Below, piece by piece: positions 23,357-32,485 of a DNA stretch of 51,103 nucleotides. The position numbers were made by a program, and so were the translations under genes. The stretch covers positions 1 to 51,103 of the forward strand of contig JAHDMJ010000016.1 of NCBI GenBank assembly GCA_018436095.1, read 5' to 3'. How positions within the stretch are numbered: position 1 is the first letter of the stretch; every line of letters starts with the position of its first letter. The notes under the pieces were generated by a model. It saw nothing but the letters and a program-made list of their open reading frames with translations, did no database searches and had not been told where the DNA came from. The stretch comes from Clostridia bacterium. GTDB lineage: Bacteria; Bacillota; Peptococcia; DRI-13; UBA5745.

Positions 23357-24634
23357 ATGACGAAGGAATCATGGGGATTTGATACTTTACAGGTTCATGC
23401 CGGCCAGCAAGCGGATCCGGTTACCGGCTCCAGGGCCTTGCCCATATATCAGACTACGGCTTATGCCTTCCGGGATTCCCAGCATGCCGGGGATCTTTTT
23501 GCCCTGAAAGAAATGGGCAATATCTATACCCGGCTGCAAAATCCCACCACCGACGTATTGGAGCAGCGGATTGCTGCTCTGGAAGGCGGCGCAGGAGCTT
23601 TAGCCACAGCCTCCGGTATGTCGGCCATTATGGTGGCCATGCTGAATATCGTTGCCGCCGGCCAGGAAATTGTAGCCTCCAGCGCCCTGTATGGCGGTAC
23701 CTTTAATTTGTTTTCCGTTACTTTTCCCAAGATGGGCATTAAGGTTCATTTTGTGGATCCGAAAGATTTGGATGGCTTTGCCAAAGCCATTAATGAGAAA
23801 ACCAGGGCTGTTTATGTGGAAAACGTCAGCAATCCCAGCATGGCCGTTATCGACCTGGAGAAGGTGGCGGATATAGCTCACAAAGCCGGCCTGCCCCTGA
23901 TTGTGGATGCTACTTTTACTACACCCTACCTTTCCCGGCCTATGGATTTCGGGGCGGATATCGTGGTGCATTCCGCCACTAAATACTTAGGCGGCCACGG
24001 CAATTCCATGGGAGGGCTGATCGTAGATTCCGGTAAATTCGACTGGGCGGCTAAGGGCCTTTTCCCCGGTTTGACCGAGCCGGACGACAGCTATCACGGC
24101 CTCCGTTATGTGGAGAGCTTTGGAGCTCTCGCTTATATCGTCAAAGCCCGGGTGCAGCTTTTGCGGGACATGGGCCCGGCTATCAGCCCCATGAATTCCT
24201 GGCTGATTCTCCAGGGCATGGAAACCTTGTCCCTGCGCATGCAAAAACATGTGGAAAATGCCGTGGCTGTAGCCCAATGGTTGAAGAAACAACCTGAGGT
24301 TTCCTGGGTTAACCACCCCGGGCTGGAAGATCATCCTGACCATGCCTTGGCTAAGAAATACATGCCTAAAGGTATCGGCTCTATTTTTGCCTTTGGATTG
24401 AAGGGCGGCCTGGCCGCCGGCCAGAAGCTGATCGAGTCGGTGGAGCTTTTCTCCCACGTCACCAATGTAGGGGATACCCGCTCCATCATTACCCATCCCG
24501 GCAGTACCACCCACCGGCAAATGTCGGAAGAGGACCAGATTGCCGCCGGCGTCAATCCCGAGCTGATCCGCTTGTCTATCGGCCTGGAAGATCCCAAAGA
24601 TCTGATTGCCGATTTAGAGCAGGCAATGAAATAA
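23357..24634 (+). CDS. metY: O-acetylhomoserine sulfhydrylase
   Basis: 425-aa PLP enzyme of the Cys/Met-metabolism family. It makes homocysteine from O-acetylhomoserine and sulfide. It starts WGFDTLQVHAGQQADPVTG and has YTRLQNPTTDVLEQRIAALE; the PLP lysine is in VVHSATKYLGGHGNSMGG (about residue 208), with THPGSTTHRQMSEE near the end. Length and the GSRALPIYQTTAYAF block separate it from shorter cystathionine synthases. GAGGAGG precedes ATG 23357. The next gene makes its substrate. Confidence 0.93.
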   Translation: MTKESWGFDTLQVHAGQQADPVTGSRALPIYQTTAYAFRDSQHAGDLFALKEMGNIYTRLQNPTTDVLEQRIAALEGGAGALATASGMSAIMVAMLNIVAAGQEIVASSALYGGTFNLFSVTFPKMGIKVHFVDPKDLDGFAKAINEKTRAVYVENVSNPSMAVIDLEKVADIAHKAGLPLIVDATFTTPYLSRPMDFGADIVVHSATKYLGGHGNSMGGLIVDSGKFDWAAKGLFPGLTEPDDSYHGLRYVESFGALAYIVKARVQLLRDMGPAISPMNSWLILQGMETLSLRMQKHVENAVAVAQWLKKQPEVSWVNHPGLEDHPDHALAKKYMPKGIGSIFAFGLKGGLAAGQKLIESVELFSHVTNVGDTRSIITHPGSTTHRQMSEEDQIAAGVNPELIRLSIGLEDPKDLIADLEQAMK

Positions 24635-24680
24635 CTATTGAAATAGCCAATGAAATAACTAATGTAAGGAGGAGGCCCAG

Positions 24681-25598
24681 ATGCCAATTCGCATTCCCGA
24701 CGATTTACCGGCTGCCACAACCCTAAGTAACGAGAATATTTTCGTTATGTCGGAAAACAGAGCCTATCACCAGGACATCCGGCCTCTGCGGGTAGCCATT
24801 CTGAATTTGATGCCCACAAAGATCGCTACAGAAACCCAGTTGCTGCGGTTGTTGGGCAATACATCTTTGCAAGTGGATATTACTTTTTTGCAGTCCATAT
24901 CTCATATCAGCAAAAACACACCGGAAGAACACCTGGCCACCTTTTATAAAACCTGGGATGAGGTGAAGCGGGAGCGTTTTGACGGTCTGATCATTACAGG
25001 GGCGCCGGTGGAGGATCTGGATTTTCATGATGTAGATTATTGGGAAGAACTCTGCACCATTATGGATTGGTCTACCCGCCATGTCTATTCCACTATGCAC
25101 ATTTGCTGGGGGGCCCAAGCCGGCCTGTATTACCATTACGGCATTCCGAAAATATCCTTGCCGGAAAAGTGCTTCGGCGTTTACCCCCATGAGTCTACCC
25201 GCCAGTACGTCAGATTACTGCGGGGCTTCGATGATGTTTTCTATTGCCCCCATTCCCGCCATACCACTGTGCGGCGGGAGGATATTTTGGCCTGCGACAA
25301 GCTGGATCTGGTGGCCGAATCTCCCCAGGCCGGCGTCAATATCGTCAGAGCCATGAACGGCCGGCAGATTTTTATCAGCGGCCATTTTGAATATGACCCC
25401 CTGACCCTGAAAAACGAGTATGACCGGGATGTGGCTGCGGGCAAGAACATTCAAGTGCCGCAAAATTACTACCCGGACGATGATCCCGCCAAGACGCCTA
25501 TCGTGCGCTGGCGCAGTACGGGCAATCTTTTCTTTGCCAATTGGCTGAACTACTACGTCTATCAGGAAACCCCTTACGATCTGGGACAGTTGGGCTAA
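24681..25598 (+). CDS. metAA: Homoserine O-acetyltransferase (MetA family)
   Basis: 305 aa. MetA fold with catalytic Cys in [15 protein letters not shown] (about residue 142), His-Glu in SGHFEYDP (about 235-237) and the opening [11 protein letters not shown]. The specificity loop reads [11 protein letters not shown], with Glu where succinyl-specific enzymes have Gly (GAPLG). Published work on the Bacillus enzyme links that Glu to acetyl-CoA, so acetylation is expected and agrees with the adjacent metY. The stop TAA overlaps the next ATG (ATAATG). Confidence 0.93.
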   Translation: MPIRIPDDLPAATTLSNENIFVMSENRAYHQDIRPLRVAILNLMPTKIATETQLLRLLGNTSLQVDITFLQSISHISKNTPEEHLATFYKTWDEVKRERFDGLIITGAPVEDLDFHDVDYWEELCTIMDWSTRHVYSTMHICWGAQAGLYYHYGIPKISLPEKCFGVYPHESTRQYVRLLRGFDDVFYCPHSRHTTVRREDILACDKLDLVAESPQAGVNIVRAMNGRQIFISGHFEYDPLTLKNEYDRDVAAGKNIQVPQNYYPDDDPAKTPIVRWRSTGNLFFANWLNYYVYQETPYDLGQLG

Positions 25599-26989
25599 TG
25601 GACGGGGTTACCGGCGGCCATATTGCAGGGGCCATCGTCACTTTATTAGGCATTTCGGCGGCAGGAGTCTATTCCGGCAAAAAAGTCAAAGGGGCCGCTG
25701 ATTTTGCCACCGGTGGCGGTAAAGCTAATCAAATTATTGTAGCAGGTACAATTATGGGCACGCTGATCGGCGGTTCCTCCACTATCGGAACCGCCCAGTT
25801 GGCCTTTCATTTTGGCATGTCCGCCCTTTGGTTTTTGCTGGGCGTCAGCATGGGCTGCCTGATCTTGGGTCTGGTTTTTACCGAACCCATGCGCCGTTCC
25901 GGTTGTCAAACCATTCAGCAAATCATTGGCCGGGAATATGGTCCCCGGGCGGAACTGCTTTCTTCTATTTTATCTTCTTTAGGCACGCTGATTGCCGTAG
26001 TGGCCCAGCTTTTAGCAGCAACGGCCCTGCTTACGGCTTTTTTAGGCTTGCCGCCCTTAATTTGCGCCCTGATTGCCATTGCCGTAATGATTTGTTACGT
26101 TACCTTCGGCGGCCTTTGGGGTACCGGCCTGGTGGGCGGCATTAAAACCCTCCTGATCTATCTGGCGGTTATTCTCAGCGGCTGGGTAATCCTTACGAAA
26201 ACCGGCGGTTTTTCCGCCTTGTATGAAGGGCTGGATCCCGCCAAATACCGCAGTCTTTTTGCCCGGGGCATCGGCGTGGACGGCGGCGCCGCCCTGTCGC
26301 TTATTTTAGGGGTGCTGTCGACTCAGACTTACATGCAGGCTGTGGTCGCCGGTAAAGACGAGAAAACGGCCCGTCAGGGAGCTTTGCTCAGCGCAGTCTT
26401 GATGCCGCCTATAGGAGCGGGAGGCATGCTGGTGGGTATTTTTATGTCCCGTTCTTCACTGGTTGATTCCAGTCAGGCTTTTCCCGCCTTTCTTATCCAG
26501 CACATGCCGCCTTTTATGGGCGGCGTATTTTTGGCTACGCTGCTGATTGCCATTGTGGGCACAGGCTCGGGACTGGCTTTGGGCATCAGTACCATACTGA
26601 GCAATCTGTATAAAATGAAGCTGGCCAAGGAAAACCGCAAAATGCCCATTAACGAATTATGGTTAGCCAGGGGGTTGATTCTGGCTATCTTGCTTTTGGC
26701 CCTGCTCTTTACTTTGGGAGATATGGGAGCCTTTATTTTGCAGTGGAGCATTATGTCCATGGCTCTGCGGGCGGCGGCAGGCTTTGTCCCCCTATGCAGC
26801 GCCCTGTTTTTCAAAGGAAGGATACCGGCGGAATACATGATGGCCGCTATTATTGCCGGCCCTTGTGTGGTGCTGGCGGGAGAGCTGTTCTATGCCAAAA
26901 CAGTTGATCCCGTGTTTTTTGGCCTTTTAGCTTCTTTGCTGATTTGCATTATCGGAGCTATTGTTAAAAGATTTGTTAAAAAGGTTTAA
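25598..26989 (+). CDS. Sodium:solute symporter family transporter
   Basis: 463 aa, about 12-13 hydrophobic segments. SSS-family features are a GKKVKGAADFATGG stretch after the first helix, GGSSTIGTAQLAFHFGMSALWF, EPMRRSGCQTIQQIIGREYG and YVTFGGLWGTGLVGGIKT. The start is ATG 25598, sharing an A with the metA stop; a longer frame from 25541 would lie inside metA and is less likely. Coupling to metA hints at uptake of a methionine-related amino acid, but the substrate is unknown. Confidence 0.82.
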   Translation: MDGVTGGHIAGAIVTLLGISAAGVYSGKKVKGAADFATGGGKANQIIVAGTIMGTLIGGSSTIGTAQLAFHFGMSALWFLLGVSMGCLILGLVFTEPMRRSGCQTIQQIIGREYGPRAELLSSILSSLGTLIAVVAQLLAATALLTAFLGLPPLICALIAIAVMICYVTFGGLWGTGLVGGIKTLLIYLAVILSGWVILTKTGGFSALYEGLDPAKYRSLFARGIGVDGGAALSLILGVLSTQTYMQAVVAGKDEKTARQGALLSAVLMPPIGAGGMLVGIFMSRSSLVDSSQAFPAFLIQHMPPFMGGVFLATLLIAIVGTGSGLALGISTILSNLYKMKLAKENRKMPINELWLARGLILAILLLALLFTLGDMGAFILQWSIMSMALRAAAGFVPLCSALFFKGRIPAEYMMAAIIAGPCVVLAGELFYAKTVDPVFFGLLASLLICIIGAIVKRFVKKV

Positions 26990-27120
26990 GAAACAGTTTA
27001 AAAATTGCCAACATTTTGGACTAAGATTTATCTGTCGGAATATGATAGAATGTTACTATTCAGTGATTAAAATGTCTGATCGAGAATGAGGACAAATATT
27101 GCACAGAAGGGAGAGTATGG

Positions 27121-29886
27121 ATGAGTAAAGCTCTTAAGAATGTGACTTTTTTTATGTTTTTGGCGATTATTGTAGCCGTCAGCGGTTTAGGCTTTGCCCG
27201 CCAATTTGCTCCGGAACTGTATTTCGGTTTTAAGCAAGGTATAATGAAACTGCCTTTGGCACAAAAGGCCAGTTACACGCTGCCTTCTTTGCCGCCTCTT
27301 TTAGCCGGGGGCAGCGGCTTGATAGCAGATTTTCCGGAAGAGGATATTTTGCCCATGCCGGAACCTGAGGATCTGACCCAGGAGGAAGAGATGCGGGGGG
27401 TCTGGATTGCCACGGTTTTAAGCATTGACTTCCCTAAAGTTCAAGGTAATGCCGAGCAGCAAAAACAAGAGTTGATCAATATTTTGAATACGGCGAAGGA
27501 AGCGGGATTAAACACCGTCTTTTTCCAAGTGCGGCCTCACGGCGACGCTTTTTATCCTTCGGAGCTGTTTCCTTGGTCTGCTTATCTAACCGGCACCGCC
27601 GGCCAGGATCCCGGCTATGATCCTTTGGCCTTCGTTTTGGAAGAGGCGGATAAACGGGGCCTGCGGGTTCATGCCTGGATCAATCCTTACCGCCTGACCA
27701 TGGGCAGCAAGGACAAGCCCCAAAACACCCATGATTTTCTGCCCGCCGGTTCACCGGTAAAAAACAGGCCGGACCTGACCATGGCTTGCGGCGACGGCAA
27801 GCTGTATCTCAACCCCGGGGAGCCTGAGGCTATGCAGCTAGTGGTGGACGGGGTAAAAGAGATCATCGAAAAATACAATGTGGACGGCATCCACTTTGAC
27901 GATTATTTTTATCCCAGCGACGCCTCATACAATGACAGCGCCACTTATGAAAAGTACGGCAAGCCCCAGGGCCTTTCCCTGGAGGACTGGCGGCGTCAGA
28001 ACACCACTGGGCTGATGAAGATGGTCAAGGAAGCTGTTAAAGAAAGCCGTCCCGGCGTAGAGTTTGGCATTTCCCCCAGCGGCATTTGGCAAAACAAGAA
28101 AAGCTCGCCTCTGGGCTCCGATACTAACGGCTTTGAAAGCTACAACAGAATTTATGCCGACAGCCGCCTCTGGGTCACCGATGAAATTGTGGATTATATC
28201 GTGCCCCAGATTTATTGGGCCATCGGCACCCAAGGCAGCGACTATGATGTGCTGGCCCGCTGGTGGCGGCAGGTAGCCCTGGGTACCAAGGTCAAGCTGT
28301 ATGTTGGCCATGCCGCCTACCGGGTAGGCACTGAAGGGGCCTGGCTGGATCCCACGGAAACGGGCCGGCAGATTACCCTCAACAGAGCTCTGGGGGCTAT
28401 CGACGGCAGCGTCTTTTATGGCTACAGCAAAATTGCCGAAAACGCATTAGGATTAAGAGACCAGTTGAAGGATTTCTTCATTGACATGGAGCTGGCTCAG
28501 CCGTTGAAAATCGTTTATCCGGCCTCGGGCTATGCGACTAATGCAGCCAATTCCTATATTATTGGTTCGGCCGACCCCCGCTATCCCTTATATCTCAACG
28601 GTCAGCCGGCGGAGCGTACCGTAAGCGGTTATTTCAGCGTTTACGTACCCTTGGAAGTAGGAGAAAACAAGTTTACCTTTAAGTTCCAAGATGAGGAGCA
28701 GGAGTATATTCTCATCCGCAATAAGGTCATAACCCCGCCCCCCAGTTCCGGCGGCGGCGGCAGTCAGGGGCCGAAAATAACCCAATTGGAAAAGCCCCTG
28801 GTTTACGTTACGAAGCAGGATCAGACAGTGGTCAGGGCCGGGGCTTCCAGCAGCGCTACCCGTCTGCAGCCCTTGAAAAAAGGTGTCCAGGGTTATGTGG
28901 TGGCGGAATCCAACGGTTATTATCTGATGGAATCCGGCAACTGGACCTATAAACCCAATGTGGAGATTTTGAAAGACGCCAGCCTGCCCACATGTCAGAT
29001 GGGCTCCGCCCAGCTTATGCCCGGAGAGTCTAGTGTGGCGGTGTCCTTCCAGGTGCCTTTCTTTGCTTCCTACTATGTGGACGTCACCGATGATGAAATT
29101 TGGCTGACTCTCCATGAGACAAAAGGCCAGCCTATAGTGCGGCAGGGAGAGGATCCTCTCTTTGGTGAGATTACCTTTACCCAGGACGGCAATCATTCCG
29201 TCTACCATATGCCCTTGAAGAAAACCGGCCGTCTCTACGGCTATACCATTAATTATGACGAGACAGCCAAATTGCTTACGTTCTTCTTCAATAACCCCAT
29301 CACTCCCGGTACTGCGGAGCAGCCTTTAGCCGGTAAAACCATCGTGCTGGACGCCGGCCACGGCGGCAGCGATAACGGGGCTACCGGTCCTGCCGGCGAC
29401 CGGGGCAAGCGGGAGAAGGAACTGAATCTGGAAGTAGCCCTGGTTTTGGAGGGGCTGCTGAAGGAGGCCGGCGCCCAGGTAATCATGACCAGGACCAGCG
29501 ACGTCTATCTGGACCTGGAAGCCCGGGCCAACTTGATCCGGGAGAAAAAGCCGGATCTGGCTATCTCCCTGCACCGCAATTCCATGGGCGCCGATAAGGA
29601 CATCAGCAGCTACAAAGGCGTACTGGCTTTATACAGCCATCAGCAGTCTGCCGCTTTAGCCCAGCATCTCAGCGATGCTTTGGTGAAGGGAACCAACCAT
29701 TATTACGATGGTATCCGCTGGCAGAGCCTGGCCCTTTGCCGCATCGAGGAATGTCCGGCAGTCTTGCTGGAGCTGGGCTTTATCACCAATCCGGCGGAGT
29801 ATGAGCGGATGAACCGGGTATCCACTATCCAAAAGGAGGCTCAGGCCATCCTGCGGGGTATTGAGTCCTATTTGGCCGGCAGTTAA
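27121..29886 (+). CDS. Large cell-wall hydrolase: GHL10 glycosidase-like domain fused to N-acetylmuramoyl-L-alanine amidase
   Basis: 921 aa. Residues about 8-26 are a signal or anchor segment. Residues about 93-455 form a GHL10 (DUF187/YngK-like) TIM-barrel: MRGVWIATVLSIDFPK, FFQVRPHGDAFYPSE, HAWINPYRL, the acidic DGIHFDDYFYP and GISPSGIWQN. After a PPPSSGGGG linker (about 540) come an SH3-like segment (about 558-625) and an AMIN-like region (about 640-735). Residues about 738-921 are an amidase_3 domain with Zn ligands in VLDAGHGG (His), GKREKELNLEVA (Glu) and ISLHRNS (His), and catalytic Glu in LLELGFITN. It is alone between the symporter and a terminator, and acts at the envelope. The reason for the fusion is unknown. 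Confidence 0.85.
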   Translation: MSKALKNVTFFMFLAIIVAVSGLGFARQFAPELYFGFKQGIMKLPLAQKASYTLPSLPPLLAGGSGLIADFPEEDILPMPEPEDLTQEEEMRGVWIATVLSIDFPKVQGNAEQQKQELINILNTAKEAGLNTVFFQVRPHGDAFYPSELFPWSAYLTGTAGQDPGYDPLAFVLEEADKRGLRVHAWINPYRLTMGSKDKPQNTHDFLPAGSPVKNRPDLTMACGDGKLYLNPGEPEAMQLVVDGVKEIIEKYNVDGIHFDDYFYPSDASYNDSATYEKYGKPQGLSLEDWRRQNTTGLMKMVKEAVKESRPGVEFGISPSGIWQNKKSSPLGSDTNGFESYNRIYADSRLWVTDEIVDYIVPQIYWAIGTQGSDYDVLARWWRQVALGTKVKLYVGHAAYRVGTEGAWLDPTETGRQITLNRALGAIDGSVFYGYSKIAENALGLRDQLKDFFIDMELAQPLKIVYPASGYATNAANSYIIGSADPRYPLYLNGQPAERTVSGYFSVYVPLEVGENKFTFKFQDEEQEYILIRNKVITPPPSSGGGGSQGPKITQLEKPLVYVTKQDQTVVRAGASSSATRLQPLKKGVQGYVVAESNGYYLMESGNWTYKPNVEILKDASLPTCQMGSAQLMPGESSVAVSFQVPFFASYYVDVTDDEIWLTLHETKGQPIVRQGEDPLFGEITFTQDGNHSVYHMPLKKTGRLYGYTINYDETAKLLTFFFNNPITPGTAEQPLAGKTIVLDAGHGGSDNGATGPAGDRGKREKELNLEVALVLEGLLKEAGAQVIMTRTSDVYLDLEARANLIREKKPDLAISLHRNSMGADKDISSYKGVLALYSHQQSAALAQHLSDALVKGTNHYYDGIRWQSLALCRIEECPAVLLELGFITNPAEYERMNRVSTIQKEAQAILRGIESYLAGS

Positions 29887-29931
29887 AGGATAACGAAGTT
29901 GAAGCCTGAAAGAAACTTTAATTAATCAAAA

Positions 29932-29974
29932 AAAGCGCAGTTTCCGTTTTGGCGGGAGCTGCGCTTTAGTGTTT
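29932..29974. terminator. Terminator between the amidase gene and hxlR
   Basis: AAAGCGCAG (29932-29940) pairs with CTGCGCTTT (29959-29967) around an 18-nt loop. An A-run precedes it and T-rich sequence follows, so it can serve both convergent genes. Confidence 0.8.
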
Positions 29975-29976
29975 CT

Positions 29977-30381
29977 TTAATAACATTCGGCCATGAATAA
30001 GTCGTCTTTGCTCAGATTATTGTCAAAAGAAGCACATTGCTTACAGAAAAAACATTGAACGGGCTCGGGCTGTTGAGAACTAATAGATAGCCCGTATTTT
30101 CTTAATTCTCGAATTACTATGAAGATCCTTTTTCCTTGTTCACTTAAACTATATTCAACACGGGCCGGAATTTCCGCGTAAACCTTACGGAGGATAAGCC
30201 CGTCATTTTCCAATTCTCTTAACTGCTGTGTCAATACCTTGGCACTAACGGTTTGAATGCTTCTTGTTAATCTGCCATGACGAACCGGACCCTTTTGCAG
30301 CTCAATTAATATATTTATCTTCCATTTTCCGCTTATTAATGATAATGTACTTTCGATAGGACATTTATTCTTCATATTCAT
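29977..30381 (-). CDS. HxlR-family transcriptional regulator
   Basis: 134-aa winged-helix regulator. It opens with MNMKNKCPIESTLSLISGKWK, typical of the family, with the N-terminal Cys (residue 7) that in YodB/HypR-like members senses oxidants or electrophiles. The HTH lies about residues 40-70 (RLTRSIQTVSAKVLTQQLRELE). Unusually the tail carries CFFCKQC and a final Cys, perhaps a metal or thiol site. The 216-bp upstream region holds a palindrome inside a plus-strand promoter, so it probably controls the divergent genes starting at 30597. Effector unknown. Confidence 0.85.
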   Translation of the reverse strand: MNMKNKCPIESTLSLISGKWKINILIELQKGPVRHGRLTRSIQTVSAKVLTQQLRELENDGLILRKVYAEIPARVEYSLSEQGKRIFIVIRELRKYGLSISSQQPEPVQCFFCKQCASFDNNLSKDDLFMAECY

Positions 30382-30430
30382 CCTCCTACAAGCTTGCTAA
30401 CTTAATTTACCCGTACATTACAATAAAATA

Positions 30431-30464
30431 GATACTTGCAGATAACGAGTATCCTCCCTATAAT
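30431..30464 (+). promoter_or_regulatory. Promoter with embedded palindromic operator, divergent from hxlR
   Basis: TTGCAG (30436-30441), 17-bp spacer, TATAAT (30459-30464). The inverted repeat GATACT-N11-AGTATC (30431-30436 and 30448-30453) overlaps the -35 and spacer. This spacing suits an HxlR dimer, which would block RNA polymerase. Confidence 0.65.
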
Positions 30465-30596
30465 AGACGTATAGAAAACCGGGTAATCGGATGATTGGGA
30501 AAACGGTTCGCCCGATTTGAGTATAAATGAAAAAATTTTCTGTGTCAATAGTCAATGTATTATGACACTTTAAACTTTTAGAAGGAGTGAATTTAC

Positions 30597-31331
30597 TTGC
30601 TATCGAATCAAATTAGAATACAAAGACTCTCTGTTAGTGATCAGATTTACGATTATATGAAGGATGCAATAAAAAGCAATTTATGGGCGGTTAATGAGAA
30701 GATCCCCTCTGAAGCCGAGCTGTCTGAGAAATTCGGTGTTAACCGGCTGACTGTCCGTGTTGCCCTGCAGAAATTAATTGCTATAGGCGTACTCGAAAAA
30801 CGCGTAGGTGATGGCACCTATGTTAAGGAGTTTGATTTTGATACCTATATGCAAAATGCTACGGATTTTTATATGAAGCCGGAGCTTTTAGAGCAAGTAG
30901 GCGAATTTCGCAGAACCTTGGAGTTGGAATGTGCAAGATTAGCCATAGAACGAGCCACGGAAGAAGAATTACAAACCTTAAAAGAAATCAGCGAGAAGTT
31001 TAAAACAGAGAAAATTAAACTTCAAGGACAAAAATATAGGGACTATACCGACATCGTTCAGGTTGAATTGGATTTTCACAGGCAAGTCTGTGTTATGGCG
31101 CACAACGATTTATTTCTGAATGCTTTTGATATGGCAAAAGAAGCAATCAAGCAGTATTTGCAGGTAATCGTATATAAGAGAATCGAGTTATGGGTAGTCG
31201 AACAGCAACGGGACATTTTGGAGTGGAAGGATATGCACGAAGAAATTTATCAGGCAATCAAAGCAAAGGATTTCGAGGCGTGCAAAGAGCTTTTTTATGG
31301 TATGATTGATCGCGAATATGTAAGAAGTTAA
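30597..31331 (+). CDS. GntR/FadR-family (FCD) transcriptional regulator 1
   Basis: 244 aa. Residues about 1-75 are the GntR winged helix (KIPSEAELSEKFGVNRLTVRVALQKL, then GDGTYV). Residues about 90-230 are an all-helical FCD effector domain, with metal-ligand candidates in ELDFHRQV and ELFYGMI. TTG start, 9 nt after AGAAGGAG. A clear paralogue is encoded on the opposite strand at 39455, and the two enclose the redox cluster. FCD members usually bind small organic acids or amino acids. Confidence 0.87.
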   Translation: MLSNQIRIQRLSVSDQIYDYMKDAIKSNLWAVNEKIPSEAELSEKFGVNRLTVRVALQKLIAIGVLEKRVGDGTYVKEFDFDTYMQNATDFYMKPELLEQVGEFRRTLELECARLAIERATEEELQTLKEISEKFKTEKIKLQGQKYRDYTDIVQVELDFHRQVCVMAHNDLFLNAFDMAKEAIKQYLQVIVYKRIELWVVEQQRDILEWKDMHEEIYQAIKAKDFEACKELFYGMIDREYVRS

Positions 31332-31359
31332 ATCAATAGAGAAAAGCCTGATATCAGGC

Positions 31360-31389
31360 AGGGTGCTTCATATGAGGCACCCTTTTTTT
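31360..31389 (+). terminator. Intrinsic terminator after GntR 1
   Basis: AGGGTGC (31360-31366) and GCACCCT (31377-31383) form a stem with a 10-nt loop, followed by seven T residues. Confidence 0.9.
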
Positions 31390-31514
31390 GCTCTGATTTC
31401 TTTACTTATGAACTTTTAGGTTAGTATCTTTCTAAATAGTGCGTACTTGTATTGTTTTTTAAGAGGTGGTATTTTTAGAGCGTCCCGGAGATTAAAAGGT
31501 TAGGAGATATAACG

Positions 31515-31925
31515 ATGAAAAGAGAGAGACTAAGCTATGATCAAAGACAAAAAATGATTGATTATTTGGTTCATAAAGCGCAGGAGAAGAGCAAGCCTTT
31601 AACCATTTCAATCTATGATGACAGCAGAGTCTTAATATCCTTAACAATGATGGACGGAATGCATCCCCGAAGCTGCTTTATTTCAGGAAAAAAAGCTTAC
31701 ACATCAGCACTGATGGAACGCCGGACCCAAGAGTGGTGGAGCTTCATCAAAGAATTGGGCATTGAATTAGATGCATTCAGCGATCCTCAGATGACCTATT
31801 TGCCTGGAGGTGCTCCAATTATCAATAAAGATGGAGATTTGCTCGGCGCCATTGGCATCAGCGGGTGGACCATGGAAGAAGACCAGCAGTTAGCAGATGA
31901 AGCGGTGGCATTGCTGGAGCTTTAA
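31515..31925 (+). CDS. GlcG/HbpS-like (heme-degrading-like, DUF336/UPF0303) protein
   Basis: 136 aa, one compact domain. The sequence runs KAQEKSKPLTISIYDDSRV, MDGMHPRSCFISGKKAYTSA, and GGAPIINKDGDLLGAIGISG, the last being the typical GlcG/HbpS end motif. Members are found beside alpha-hydroxy acid and diol utilisation genes, and biochemical roles are mostly unknown. Preceded by TAGGAGATATAACG-ATG. Separated from the redox genes by a strong terminator, so it is a single-gene unit with its own upstream motif GTGCGTACTTGTATT (31439). Confidence 0.7.
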   Translation: MKRERLSYDQRQKMIDYLVHKAQEKSKPLTISIYDDSRVLISLTMMDGMHPRSCFISGKKAYTSALMERRTQEWWSFIKELGIELDAFSDPQMTYLPGGAPIINKDGDLLGAIGISGWTMEEDQQLADEAVALLEL

Positions 31926-31960
31926 TAATAATTGAGTGTTTATAAGATATCAGCCGGTAA

Positions 31961-32015
31961 AAGGCGTAATAAGCATGCAGGTCTTAACCTTGCGGCAGCT
32001 TATTACGCCTTGTGT
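31961..32015 (+). terminator. Intrinsic terminator after the GlcG-like gene
   Basis: AAGGCGTAATAAGC (31961-31974) pairs perfectly over 14 bp with GCTTATTACGCCTT (31998-32011), with a 23-nt loop. Only a short T-rich tract follows (TTGTGTAT). Confidence 0.75.
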
Positions 32016-32136
32016 ATATATGATAGATACTTACTTTTTGGTAAGGGTGTTACATTAAAGTGCATACTTGTGCCAATTTTGCAGACGAGTAGAATGAACT
32101 TGCATGTTCAGTATTTTTAGGAGGAGGTCTCATCCT

Positions 32137-32457
32137 ATGGAAATAACGGAAGAACTAAGAATTAAGAATCACCCCATTTTGCAGGAGCCGGAAGTTCAAA
32201 AAGAAGTAACAATTTTCTATAATGGAGAGCCGGTCAAGGCCTACGAAGGAGAACCAATCTCTGCGGCATTGATGGCAGCGGGTATTAGAACCTTTCGCCG
32301 TACTGTTCGGCGCAATGAGCCTCGGGGCGTTTTCTGTGCCATCGGCAGATGTACTGATTGCATGATGGTTGTGGACGGAAGACCGAATACCCGGACCTGT
32401 ATGACGATGGTGCAGGACGGAATGCGCATTGAGCCGCAATTTGGTTTTGGAAAATAA
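32137..32457 (+). CDS. [2Fe-2S] small subunit of a flavin oxidoreductase (HcnA/OoxA-N type)
   Basis: 106 aa. Ferredoxin-like [2Fe-2S] domain with ligands in GVFCAIGRCTDC and a fourth Cys in RTCMT: the C-x4-C-x2-C...C pattern of the small or N-terminal part of HcnA, sarcosine oxidase alpha and opine oxidases. AGGAGG (32120-32128) fixes ATG 32137; an earlier in-frame ATG at 32104 is not supported. First of four genes that together encode a multi-subunit amine or amino-acid dehydrogenase. Confidence 0.83.
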   Translation: MEITEELRIKNHPILQEPEVQKEVTIFYNGEPVKAYEGEPISAALMAAGIRTFRRTVRRNEPRGVFCAIGRCTDCMMVVDGRPNTRTCMTMVQDGMRIEPQFGFGK

Positions 32458-32485
32458 ATTTTCACAAAAGGGACGGTGAAGTACA

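Noticed and set aside
23322-24680. SAM riboswitch or T-box for metY/metA
   Set aside because: Gaps of 35 and 46 bp are too short, and the genes appear to be transcribed with the pur cluster.
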